Below, in pieces: positions 1 through 6,528 of a stretch of 38,191 nucleotides of DNA. Source of the stretch: an uncultured Lactobacillus sp. (GTDB lineage Bacteria > Bacillota > Bacilli > Lactobacillales > Lactobacillaceae). Each line of letters begins with the position of its first letter. Within the stretch, counting starts at the first letter, position 1. The DNA lies in contig NZ_CANBCP010000013.1 of NCBI RefSeq assembly GCF_947367085.1, positions 1 to 38,191 of the forward strand, written 5' to 3'. The translations under genes were made by a program, and so were the position numbers. The notes beneath the pieces were generated by a model that saw only the letters and a list, made by a program, of their open reading frames with translations, was not told where the DNA came from and did not search any database.

Positions 1-81
1 TATTAATTCAATATTTTTCTTAAAAGCTTTTCTTGCGACTGGCGATACATATCTATAAAATGTATATGAGAGGTTATTCAT

Positions 82-1086
82 ATGAAAAACATAGAAGAAT
101 TGTATGCCAAGTATCAAGCGGCTGTAGAAGTTTTACAAAAAGCATTGAATGTATCTTTTTCTTCAGCTTTGACAGAAACTTTTGATAATTTGGAAAATGA
201 AAAAATAAAGGTTGAGCAAGGTGCTCCTGATAAAGATACGGTTGCTCAACTAACAGATATTTATCGTAAACTGGATTATGAGCATGCTTCAAAAAAAGAA
301 AAAGTTGAAATATTTACCTTATTAACTTTAAAGGCAATTAATGATGACGGGCGAAATTATACGCAAATGCCGACGCCGACAATCATTGCAACAGTGATTT
401 CTTTAATGTGGCAAAAAATGGTTTCAGGCTCTGAAAAAGTCGTTATTGATCCAGCAATTGGTACAGGAAACTTACTTTATTCAGTCATCAGGCAATTGAT
501 TCAAGAAAACCATTCAAAAAATAATTATGAATTGTATGGTATTGATAATGATGAAGGCCTTTTAGATCTGGCAGATGTTGGAGCACATTTAGATGATTTA
601 AAGATAAATTTGTATCGTCAAGATGCTCTTGATCCATGGATGGTGGGGCCTGCTGATGTAGTTGTTAGCGATTTGCCCGTGGGATATTATCCACTTGATA
701 ATAATGCACGTAAGTTTGAGAATCGTACTAAAGAAGGACACTCTTTTGCCCATGTATTATTTATTGAACAGATTGTTAATAATTTAGCTCAAAATGGATT
801 TGCATTTTTAGTGGTTCCTAGGTTATTATTTACAAGTGAAAGTGTTAGCGGTTTCATGCAGTGGCTAGCAAAGAAAGTAAATCTTCGCGCAATCGTAGAT
901 TTGCCGGATGAAATGTTTGCAAGTCAGTTGCAGCAGAAGTCGATTTTAGTATTTCAAAATCATGGGGATAAATCAGCTCCAGGAGATGTTTTAGTTGCCA
1001 AGTTAGATTCACTCAAAGATCCAAAATCTTTGGTCGAATTTAATGTTAAGCTCAACGATTGGTACCAAAACATGCAACACAAATAA
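82..1086 (+). CDS. class I SAM-dependent DNA methyltransferase, YtxK-like
   Basis: A 334-aa cytosolic protein resembling the N6-adenine methyltransferase-like family found next to ackA in many Firmicutes (YtxK in Bacillus). The SAM-binding motif I reads DPAIGTGNLLYSV near residues 123-135. The motif IV position reads SDLPVGYYP near residue 196, a departure from the canonical NPPY of active DNA adenine methylases. The start at 82 has a GAGAGG ribosome binding site just upstream. In relatives this gene closes the comG competence operon, but only 81 bp of upstream sequence are visible here. It is 17 bp from ackA and probably cotranscribed. The family role is uncertain; the fold assignment is firm. 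Confidence 0.85.
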   Translation: MKNIEELYAKYQAAVEVLQKALNVSFSSALTETFDNLENEKIKVEQGAPDKDTVAQLTDIYRKLDYEHASKKEKVEIFTLLTLKAINDDGRNYTQMPTPTIIATVISLMWQKMVSGSEKVVIDPAIGTGNLLYSVIRQLIQENHSKNNYELYGIDNDEGLLDLADVGAHLDDLKINLYRQDALDPWMVGPADVVVSDLPVGYYPLDNNARKFENRTKEGHSFAHVLFIEQIVNNLAQNGFAFLVVPRLLFTSESVSGFMQWLAKKVNLRAIVDLPDEMFASQLQQKSILVFQNHGDKSAPGDVLVAKLDSLKDPKSLVEFNVKLNDWYQNMQHK

Positions 1087-1103
1087 TTATTTAGGAGGAT
1101 CAC

Positions 1104-2288
1104 ATGAAAAAAGTTTTAGCAATTAACTCTGGTAGTTCATCTTTTAAATATAAGCTATTTTCTTTACCTGATGAGAAAGTCATCGCAGAAGGGATGGCAG
1201 ATCGAGTAGGTTTACCAGACTCAACTTTCGATATGAAACTTGCAGATGGTAAGAAATATGAAGAAAAGGAAGATATTCCTAATCAAGAGGCAGCTGTACA
1301 AAAATTGTTAGATTGGCTTCAAAAATATGATGTGGTTACTGATCTTTCAGAAATTGCTGGAGTAGGTCACAGAATTGTGGCTGGTGGTGAATACTTCAAA
1401 GATTCATCAATTATTGATAAAGATAAATTACAAAAGATTTTCGATCTTAAAGAATATGCACCACTTCATAATCCAGCTGAAGGTGAGGGAATCAAGGCAT
1501 TCATGAAGTTATTGCCAGGCGTGCCAGAAGTTGGTGTATTTGATACATCATTCCATGAAACCTTGGATCCTGTTCATTATTTATACCCAATTCCTTATGA
1601 ATATTACGAAAAATATCGTGCACGTAAATATGGTGCTCATGGAACTTCTGTACGTTATGTAGTTGGACAAGCAGCTAAAATGATGGATAAGCCATTAGAT
1701 GAATTGAAATTGATCGTTTGTCACTTAGGCTCCGGTGCATCCATTACCGCTGTTAAAGATGGCAAGTCATACGATACTTCAATGGGTTTTACTCCATTAG
1801 CAGGAATTATGATGGCTACTCGTTCAGGTGATGTAGATCCTTCGCTTCTTCAGTATGTAATGAAGAAAGAAAACATTACAATGGATGAAATGATCGAAAT
1901 TTTGAACAAGAAATCTGGCTTATTAGGAGTTTCAGGTATTTCTCCAGACATGCGTGATTTGAAGCATAATCCAGATAAGCGTGCAAAATTAGCTCGTGAA
2001 ATGTTCATTAATAGAATCGTCCGTTTCTTAGGTGCTTACATTGCTGAAATGGGTGGCGCAGATGGTATTGTCTTTACTGCTGGCATTGGTGAACATGATA
2101 AGCGTGTTCGCAAGGGCGTTATGGAAGCTTTAGAATTCTTGGGGATTGATCCTGATTTCGAAGCAAATGAAACAAATGGACAAAAGTTTATTACAAAACC
2201 AGATTCTAAGATTAAGGTAATGATTATTCCAACTGACGAAGAATTGATGATCGAAAGAGACGTAGTTCGTTTGGCACATTTGGATTAA
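1104..2288 (+). CDS. ackA: acetate kinase
   Basis: A 394-aa enzyme, full length for the family, that interconverts acetyl phosphate plus ADP with acetate plus ATP in the cytosol. Visible signatures are the N-terminal INSGSSSFKYKLF (ASKHA phosphate-binding segment), GHRIVAGG near residue 90, CHLGSGASITAVKDG near residues 206-220 and FTAGIGEH near residue 325. An AGGAGG site lies 6-7 nt before the ATG. In heterofermentative or mixed-acid lactobacilli it yields ATP from acetyl phosphate. A terminator hairpin that also overlaps the tmRNA promoter follows directly. Confidence 0.97.
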   Translation: MKKVLAINSGSSSFKYKLFSLPDEKVIAEGMADRVGLPDSTFDMKLADGKKYEEKEDIPNQEAAVQKLLDWLQKYDVVTDLSEIAGVGHRIVAGGEYFKDSSIIDKDKLQKIFDLKEYAPLHNPAEGEGIKAFMKLLPGVPEVGVFDTSFHETLDPVHYLYPIPYEYYEKYRARKYGAHGTSVRYVVGQAAKMMDKPLDELKLIVCHLGSGASITAVKDGKSYDTSMGFTPLAGIMMATRSGDVDPSLLQYVMKKENITMDEMIEILNKKSGLLGVSGISPDMRDLKHNPDKRAKLAREMFINRIVRFLGAYIAEMGGADGIVFTAGIGEHDKRVRKGVMEALEFLGIDPDFEANETNGQKFITKPDSKIKVMIIPTDEELMIERDVVRLAHLD

Positions 2289-2299
2289 TTATGTTATAG

Positions 2300-2329
2300 T
2301 TGAGGACATAACTATTTTCGATGTATAAT
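2300..2329 (+). promoter_or_regulatory. probable ssrA promoter
   Basis: A -35 element TTGAGG (2300-2305), an 18-bp spacer and a perfect -10 TATAAT (2324-2329) lie directly before the tmRNA gene. The expected start near 2336 leaves a short 5' leader to be removed by RNase P. The promoter sits inside the acetate kinase terminator hairpin, the -10 beginning in its loop. Assignment is by sequence match only. Confidence 0.6.
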
Positions 2330-2347
2330 AGTTATGTCTTATTTTTT
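2305..2347 (+). terminator. ackA intrinsic terminator
   Basis: A perfect 12-bp inverted repeat, GACATAACTATT (2305-2316) and AATAGTTATGTC (2327-2338), with a 10-nt loop and a T-rich tail to 2347. It ends one base before the mature tmRNA and overlaps the tmRNA promoter. Confidence 0.75.
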
Positions 2348-2708
2348 GGGGATGTTTTGGGATTCGACAGGCGTAGATTCGCATTGACTGCAATTCGTAG
2401 GTCACGTCTACGTAAAAACGTCACAGTTAAATATAACTGCAAATAACGAAAATTCTTACGCAGTAGCTGCTTAGTCAGCCTGTGTGATCTGGTGACGGTT
2501 TGCTCATGGCTGTCATCGGGTTTTACCCTTAATGAGCTACGTTTAACTACCTCATCTGAATAGTTAAAAAGAAGAATCTCAGGTATGTCTTAACAAGTTA
2601 GCCCTGTTATATGGCGCAATGTTTTGACGAGATTAAATAATATAACTATGATTGTAGAGGTTAATGACGAAATGCGTTTGGACAGGGGTTCAATTCCCCT
2701 CATCTCCA
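2348..2708 (+). ncRNA. ssrA: transfer-messenger RNA (tmRNA)
   Basis: The 5' end GGGGATG (2348-2354) pairs over 7 bp with CATCTCC (2701-2707), with one G-U, and A2708 is the discriminator. The T-arm reads GGACAGGGGTTCAATTCCCC. The tag frame starts at GCA 2439 and ends at TAG 2472-2474, encoding ANNENSYAVAA. It therefore adds a degradation tag ending in VAA instead of the common LAA. CCA is not encoded (the DNA reads ACTA), so it must be added after transcription. The tmRNA rescues stalled ribosomes together with SmpB. The last bases belong to the prophage attachment core, so the prophage restores an intact 3' end. Confidence 0.95.
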
Positions 2709-2712
2709 CTAT
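2696..2712 (+). other. attL core, 17-bp direct repeat at the ssrA 3' end
   Basis: CCCCTCATCTCCACTAT is identical to 37719-37735. The flanking bases differ on both sides, which fixes the core length. It covers the last 13 nt of the tmRNA plus 4 nt beyond. Confidence 0.9.
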
Positions 2713-2722
2713 ATGAGTAAAG

Positions 2723-2742
2723 AATGTTGATATATCAGCATT
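2723..2742. repeat. 20-bp near-perfect palindrome between attL and the int terminator
   Basis: AATGTTGATATATCAGCATT is self-complementary except for one wobble pair position on each side. It lies 10 bp inside attL, between the core and the arm-type repeats. A recombination-directionality or host-factor binding site is plausible but unproven. Confidence 0.4.
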
Positions 2743-2752
2743 ATTGTATTGA

Positions 2753-2796
2753 AAAAACACCTTTTGACTAGGATTTGACTAGGAAAAGGTGTTTTT
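2753..2796. terminator. bidirectional terminator downstream of int
   Basis: A perfect 13-bp inverted repeat, AAAAACACCTTTT (2753-2765) and AAAAGGTGTTTTT (2784-2796), has an 18-nt loop. With A/T runs on both sides it can stop leftward int transcripts and rightward tmRNA readthrough. In the lysogen the tmRNA gene is cut off from its presumed original terminator at 37771-37804, so this element probably replaces it. Confidence 0.75.
2764..2784. repeat. left arm-type integrase repeats
   Basis: Two direct copies of TTGACTAGGA (2764-2773 and 2775-2784), 11 bp apart, fill the loop of the int terminator. The same tandem pair is at 37604-37625 beside attR. Paired repeats on both sides of the core are what arm-type sites bound by the N-terminal domain of a tyrosine integrase look like. 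Function is inferred. Confidence 0.65.
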
Positions 2797-2799
2797 ATT

Positions 2800-3984
2800 T
2801 TATAAATTTAATTGTGAGATAGATTTTACAGCGTCTTCTTTATTCTTATTATTGACATGCGTATAAATATCTAAAGTCATTTGAACGTTTGCGTGACCTA
2901 ACAGCATTTGTACAGTTTTCGGTTTGACATTTGTATTTTCAATTAAAAGCGTTGCAAAAGTATGTCTAAAGCCGTGAATAGTTATATGTTTTAAATCCTT
3001 ATTTAAGACATAGTTTTCATCAAGTTTATACTGTTTAGCGTATTCTTCATTAAGTTCATGATCTTTTGCATAAACTCGATTTAGCCACTGGGTAGGCTTG
3101 GATAATGCTAAGTAGTTGCCTTGATAAGTGTGGAAAATCTTGTCAGAAACGATTTTTTGTCCCTTGCGATAGTCTAACAAGGTTTGTTTTAAATTGGCTG
3201 AAAGGGGAACCGTTCTCTTGGATTGCTTGGTTTTAGGACTGTTAACCATCAACTTGTTACCTATACCGTAAGTTAAAGTTTTATTTATTGAAATGGTGTT
3301 ATTAATTAAATCGATGTCGCTCCATGTGAGTGCTAAAGCTTCACCTTTTCTAAGACCAGTGGAAGATAGTAACTTAAAGTATGTGTAAATGGTTAGATTG
3401 GTTTGTTTTGCTACGTCTAGAAAAACATCAAGTTCATCCTGTGTGTAAACGTTATGCTCAATATCGCGACGCTTGCGTGTGGTTTTCTTAGGAACGAGAA
3501 TGCGAGCTAGTTTATTTTCATCTACATAGCCTAGACGCATGCCATACTCATAAAGTGACCGCATTATAAATAGAACATCGCTATATTTAACCATTTCCGT
3601 GGCTAATTTATCAGCCCATATTTGCAAGTCTTTTACTAAAATAGCATCAATATAGTTATTACCAAAATAGGGATCTACATGACATAAATAATTGGTTTGG
3701 GTTTTATTAGCAGTTGAGCTTTTGACCGTATTCTTATAGTTTTCAAACCATAATTGCCACAGTTCTTTAACTTTAATTTGTTTTTGCCTTACGAAATCAT
3801 CGGGCTTGGTTTGTGACATTTTATTAAACGCATCGTCAGCTTCAGCATATGATTTAAACCCACGTCGAGTGGTTACGGTTTGGTTACCGTTTGAGTCATA
3901 GCCTAACCAGATAGTAAACATAAAGCGTTTTGAACCGTTTTTCAATTGGTATTCTTTGATACTAGTGTTTTTTCTTTTTGGCAT
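2800..3984 (-). CDS. int: tyrosine-type site-specific integrase
   Basis: A 394-aa recombinase that integrates and excises the phage at ssrA. The start at 3984 ([13 protein letters not shown]) has a GGAGG site 8 nt upstream; a longer frame to 4065 has no such site. An N-terminal arm-binding domain (about residues 10-60, with [12 protein letters not shown]) is followed by a SAM-like core-binding domain (about 70-170) and the catalytic domain. Catalytic residues are R212 ([10 protein letters not shown]), H337 and R340 ([11 protein letters not shown]), H364 (LLGH) and nucleophile Y374 (LDIYTHV). All are present, so the enzyme should be active. It is transcribed toward attL and ends at a terminator. 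Confidence 0.96.
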   Translation of the reverse strand: MPKRKNTSIKEYQLKNGSKRFMFTIWLGYDSNGNQTVTTRRGFKSYAEADDAFNKMSQTKPDDFVRQKQIKVKELWQLWFENYKNTVKSSTANKTQTNYLCHVDPYFGNNYIDAILVKDLQIWADKLATEMVKYSDVLFIMRSLYEYGMRLGYVDENKLARILVPKKTTRKRRDIEHNVYTQDELDVFLDVAKQTNLTIYTYFKLLSSTGLRKGEALALTWSDIDLINNTISINKTLTYGIGNKLMVNSPKTKQSKRTVPLSANLKQTLLDYRKGQKIVSDKIFHTYQGNYLALSKPTQWLNRVYAKDHELNEEYAKQYKLDENYVLNKDLKHITIHGFRHTFATLLIENTNVKPKTVQMLLGHANVQMTLDIYTHVNNKNKEDAVKSISQLNL

Positions 3985-4009
3985 AATAAAAACCTCCATT
4001 GCAAGCCTA

Positions 4010-4048
4010 AATAAGCATCTGCTACAATAGAGGTTGCAGAGCTTATTT
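4010..4048. repeat. imperfect inverted repeat in the int leader
   Basis: AATAAGC-A-TCTGC (4010-4022) pairs with GCAGAGCTTATT (4035-4046), with one bulged base. On the minus strand it would be a hairpin immediately before the int ribosome binding site, so it may affect int translation or transcription. No T-run follows on the minus strand. Confidence 0.4.
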
Positions 4049-4073
4049 TGTTGGCTTTGTTTCATTATTTTTT

Positions 4074-4138
4074 ACGTAGATCATTGGCGTGATCCATTTA
4101 CGTTCCCATCAGTGTTGGCGCACTGGTGGGATTTTTTT
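4074..4138 (+). terminator. twin hairpins with identical loops; the second is a plus-strand terminator
   Basis: Hairpin 1 is GATCA-TTGGCG-TGATC (4079-4094), closed further by ACGTA (4074-4078) with TACGT (4099-4103). Hairpin 2 is CCCATCAGTG (4105-4114), loop TTGGCG, CACTGGTGGG (4121-4130), one wobble pair, followed by T7 (4132-4138). The T-run makes it an intrinsic terminator for plus-strand transcription, that is, antisense to int. No plus-strand gene precedes it. Confidence 0.55.
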
Positions 4139-4144
4139 GTTTTA

Positions 4145-4645
4145 TTATTGAACATTAACCTTAAATTTAGCAGCTTTCTTGAAAGATACAAGTGGTTTAA
4201 ATTGTAATTCAAAGTCGCCTAATTTATCAGTGCCAAATCCAGTAGTTACATCTGCTTCTTTACCAGCCGCAATTGAGTCAAGTGTTTGATCGTTTACAGG
4301 GTAAGCTTTTAACTTGGTATTGTCAGGCCCGTATACATCTAAGTCTGTACCTATTGCTAAGTCTTGCTTACCATCATTTTTAACGTGGTAAACAACTTTA
4401 ATAACATTTGTTGGCTTAGTGTCTGCGAATTCGTTACGTTCGTCAGTCTTTTGAACTGATTTCAAAGTATATTCAACGTCACCAACTTTTACTGTTTCAC
4501 CAACTTTATAGTACTTAACAGTATCTTTTTTCTTAGTAGATTTTTCTACCTTAGTTCCGCCATTACTGGAGCTATCACTACATGCTGTTGCAAATAAACT
4601 AATGGCTGCAACAGTACCCATTAATGCAATTAAACTTTTCTTCAT
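4145..4645 (-). CDS. DUF4352-type lipoprotein, candidate lysogenic conversion gene
   Basis: A 166-aa secreted lipoprotein. It has a signal peptide MKKSLIALMGTVAAISLFAT and a lipobox FATAC with the lipidated cysteine at residue 22. A Ser/Lys-rich linker follows, and then an immunoglobulin-like DUF4352-type domain (about 45-160: VKVGDVEYTLKSV, VYHVKNDG). The mature protein would sit on the outer face of the membrane. It lies in the lysogeny module between the repressor genes and int, where it can be expressed in the lysogen. Surface lipoproteins in this position can block superinfection; that role is inference here. A purine-rich AAGGAG site precedes the ATG. Confidence 0.85.
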   Translation of the reverse strand: MKKSLIALMGTVAAISLFATACSDSSSNGGTKVEKSTKKKDTVKYYKVGETVKVGDVEYTLKSVQKTDERNEFADTKPTNVIKVVYHVKNDGKQDLAIGTDLDVYGPDNTKLKAYPVNDQTLDSIAAGKEADVTTGFGTDKLGDFELQFKPLVSFKKAAKFKVNVQ

Positions 4646-4684
4646 CTCTTTTTTTCTCCTTATAAATAAGTTTTTAGTTTAAAG

Positions 4685-5101
4685 TCATTCCGGACATTCC
4701 TTAAATAATTTTATTGCTGAATTTAGCATTCTGTGGGGTATACCATAATTTTGAATAAAGTCTATAGGCTCGGTAAAACCGTCACCCATTTTACAAGAAT
4801 AATCATAAATAAGTTTTAAACCGAAATCGTCGGCTGGTTTTTCTTCGCTATTTTGTCCGGCGAAAGATGAAAAATACATAATGCCTTGGTCACCTAGCAT
4901 TAGATGACCAATTTCATGCGCTATTGTAAATGGGATTTCATCTTTATTAATCCAGTTAGTATTAATGAACATTCTTTTGCTGTCTTTAAAGGATACAGAA
5001 GGGTTGCGAGGATCCGCCTTAACCAGTGTATAACTAAAGCCATGCTTCATTGCATAGTTAAGTAGATAAGTGATTAAGTCGTTTTTACTGTTGTTTATCA
5101 T
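4685..5101 (-). CDS. ImmA/IrrE-type metallopeptidase
   Basis: A 138-aa zinc metallopeptidase with FTIAHEIGHLML; H62, E63 and H66 form the HEXXH site. A downstream acidic cluster EEKPADDF probably supplies the third ligand. Proteins of this family cleave or help inactivate the cognate phage repressor and so can trigger induction. The start codon lies inside the end of cI (17-nt overlap), so the two are translationally coupled, as expected of a repressor/anti-repressor pair. Confidence 0.88.
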   Translation of the reverse strand: MINNSKNDLITYLLNYAMKHGFSYTLVKADPRNPSVSFKDSKRMFINTNWINKDEIPFTIAHEIGHLMLGDQGIMYFSSFAGQNSEEKPADDFGLKLIYDYSCKMGDGFTEPIDFIQNYGIPHRMLNSAIKLFKECPE

Positions 5102-5441
5102 CAGGCTTAATTTTACCTTCTTTAATATCGTCTTCCATCAATCCACGGATCATTTTTAAATACTTTTCTGGAACAGGATAGCCGTGATAAGAATATGGCT
5201 TATCTTCATCTATTGAAATTGTTGACTCTGAAGATGATGGTAATGAGGGATCATCTGTTGCACCACTTAAGTAATCAGTGGTCGTATGAAGTAGATCCGC
5301 AACTTGTTGTAATTTATCCATACGTGGCGTTTTCTTACGCCAGCTATAAATAGTATTTGGGCTAATTCCAGTTTCTTCAGCTACATCCTGTAAGCTTTTA
5401 TCAAACTTTTTAGCTCGTTCTTTTATGCGATCTAATAGCAT
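5085..5441 (-). CDS. CI-like phage repressor, short form without autocleavage domain
   Basis: A 118-aa protein with an N-terminal HTH_3 domain (residues 1-56; LQDVAEETGISPNTIYSW contains the recognition helix) and a short acidic C-terminal half. There is no LexA-like S24 peptidase domain, in keeping with the separate ImmA-type protease downstream. The start at 5441 (MLLDRIKERAKK) has GAGGTG 7 nt upstream; a longer frame to 5492 would run through the operator region. It should maintain lysogeny by binding the AAGTA/TACTT operators at 5461-5677. Confidence 0.88.
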   Translation of the reverse strand: MLLDRIKERAKKFDKSLQDVAEETGISPNTIYSWRKKTPRMDKLQQVADLLHTTTDYLSGATDDPSLPSSSESTISIDEDKPYSYHGYPVPEKYLKMIRGLMEDDIKEGKIKPDDKQQ

Positions 5442-5706
5442 TTGTAAGCACCTCAAAAGATACTTACACAAATAATATTCAAAAAAGTACAAAAATAGTG
5501 TTGACTAATTAGTACTTAAGTACATAATATAATTTATGTAAGTTAAATAGTAATACAAAAAGTAATAAGAAATTAGCAGTTAAAGACGGAGTGGGGACTC
5601 TTTTAAACGCTTATTTCTTATACCTCTATATTACTTTTAAGTATTAAAAATGCAATACTTTTAGTACTTTTTTACTTACTAAAATTTATAGAAAGGATTG
5701 AAAAGA
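5442..5706. promoter_or_regulatory. lysogeny switch: divergent promoters and operators
   Basis: This is the non-coding region between cI and cro. A rightward promoter has TTGACT (5501-5506), a 16-bp spacer and CATAAT (5523-5528); an alternative -10 TATAAT is at 5528-5533. The perfect palindrome GTACTTAAGTAC (5512-5523) fills its spacer. Pentamers TACTT/AAGTA occur at about 5461, 5486, 5513, 5518, 5560, 5632, 5639, 5656, 5665 and 5673 and read as operator half-sites. AAGTATT (5639-5645) and AATACTT (5654-5660) form a second inverted pair. No clear leftward promoter could be picked, though one must serve cI. Confidence 0.7.
5558..5638 (+). ncRNA. long imperfect hairpin in the cro leader
   Basis: Arms 5565-5577 (ATAAGAAATTAGC) and 5609-5621 (GCTTATTTCTTAT) pair over 13 positions with one mismatch. 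Inside, TTAAA (5580-5584) pairs with TTTAA (5602-5606), and GAGT (5589-5592) with ACTC (5597-5600) around a GGGG loop. Outside, AAAAGTA (5558-5564) can pair with TACTTTT (5632-5638). It would be transcribed from the 5501 promoter before cro. It is not a standard terminator, because no U-run follows the stem. I do not recognise it. Confidence 0.5.
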
Positions 5707-5895
5707 ATGCCATCCACTATTTCAGGTAGAGAATTGGTAATCAAGTTCCTTAAGGATAACGGAATGAAAAGCACTGATTTAGCCAAGATGTATGGAATGA
5801 CTAAACAAGAAGTTTCGGATTATCTTTCTGGAAGAAAAAGCAATCGGGCTGGTAACCAATTCATTTTAAAGGTAATTCACGATTTTAAGATTTAG
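5707..5895 (+). CDS. Cro-like HTH regulator
   Basis: A 62-aa protein starting MPSTISGRELVIKFL with an HTH segment MKSTDLAKMYGMTKQEVSDYL (split here: residues 19-30 and 31-39). The ATG at 5707 is chosen over TTG 5698 because AAAGGA (5692-5697) lies 9 nt before it and overlaps the alternative. It is the first gene of the rightward early operon, opposite cI, the position of Cro. It probably represses cI and tunes early transcription. Confidence 0.75.
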   Translation: MPSTISGRELVIKFLKDNGMKSTDLAKMYGMTKQEVSDYLSGRKSNRAGNQFILKVIHDFKI

Positions 5896-5906
5896 AGGTG
5901 ATGGAA

Positions 5907-6116
5907 ATGCATGTGGTAATTCCTGAAGAATATGTAATCAAGGCTATCCAGCAACAATATTTTTCAAAAACAGATGCAGCTAATTTCTGTGGAGTAAGTT
6001 ACACCACCTTTGCTAAGTGGGTAAAAGAAACCCCTATTAAAACCAGTGTGGTTAATGGTCAATTACTTTACGCAAAAGAAGACCTAATTAAGTTTATGGA
6101 GGATCACGCAAAATGA
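5907..6116 (+). CDS. HTH DNA-binding protein, excisionase/MerR-like fold
   Basis: A 69-aa protein. Its central FSKTDAANFCGVSYTTFAKW is a winged-helix/HTH motif of the kind seen in phage excisionases and small DNA-binding regulators, followed by a VNGQLLYAKEDLIKFM segment typical of the wing and last helix. GAGGTGA lies 5-6 nt before ATG 5907, which makes this start better than 5898 or 5901. It could be a recombination directionality factor or an early regulator. It overlaps the next start by 4 nt. Confidence 0.65.
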   Translation: MHVVIPEEYVIKAIQQQYFSKTDAANFCGVSYTTFAKWVKETPIKTSVVNGQLLYAKEDLIKFMEDHAK

Positions 6117-6208
6117 AACTTTATGAAAAAGCATTCATTGTTGAAATAGTAGGAATAGGAATTTTCTTGCTTATGTATGCTGGATACTTAATTTTTAGTG
6201 CAATTTAG
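6113..6208 (+). CDS. 31-aa single-span membrane peptide
   Basis: A small ORF coupled by ATGA overlap to the HTH gene, with GGAGG (6098-6102) 10 nt upstream. The product is MKLYEKAFIVE followed by one hydrophobic helix (IVGIGIFLLMYAGYLIFSAI). The ribosome binding site and tight packing make it likely to be translated. Function is unknown; early-region membrane peptides may be superinfection or membrane effectors. Confidence 0.55.
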   Translation: MKLYEKAFIVEIVGIGIFLLMYAGYLIFSAI

Positions 6209-6224
6209 AAAGGTAAAAAAAATA

Positions 6225-6410
6225 ATGCGAGCAATTAGTCCAGAAAAAGCTGATGAATTATATAAGTTTTGGAATAGCTTAAGTGAAGATGAAAAAGGTT
6301 TCTTTTTATTTACTTCAATTTATGAGTGTGAAGACTTAAACGAAATTTTGTCAATTATCCAATTTAAGGTGAGTGAACAGTATGAAGATCTGGAAACCGA
6401 AGAAAATTAA
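6225..6410 (+). CDS. hypothetical early protein, 61 aa
   Basis: A small acidic, helical protein (MRAISPEKADELYKFWNSL, ending DLETEEN) with no recognisable domain. ATG 6225 follows AAAGG (6209-6213). The longer GTG start at 6198 would lie inside the preceding membrane peptide. It is part of the rightward early operon, and the next gene begins within its end. Confidence 0.6.
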   Translation: MRAISPEKADELYKFWNSLSEDEKGFFLFTSIYECEDLNEILSIIQFKVSEQYEDLETEEN

Positions 6411-6528
6411 ATGGAGCGCTGCGATTTTTGCAACAAATGCCATCTATGATGGCGGAGAATTGTTTAAAAGTTCAGTTAACTTAGATGAAAGAATTCGCCG
6501 TGGTGAATTAATGGAGGTTACAAAATGA
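6382..6528 (+). CDS. hypothetical small protein, 48 aa
   Basis: The ORF encodes a very basic N-terminus MKIWKPKKIKWSAAIF and an acidic C-terminal half (NLDERIRRGELMEVTK). An AAGGTGAG site lies before the ATG, and it overlaps both neighbours (28 nt with the previous gene, ATGA with the next). Coupling in a dense operon supports translation. No family recognised. Confidence 0.55.
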   Translation: MKIWKPKKIKWSAAIFATNAIYDGGELFKSSVNLDERIRRGELMEVTK

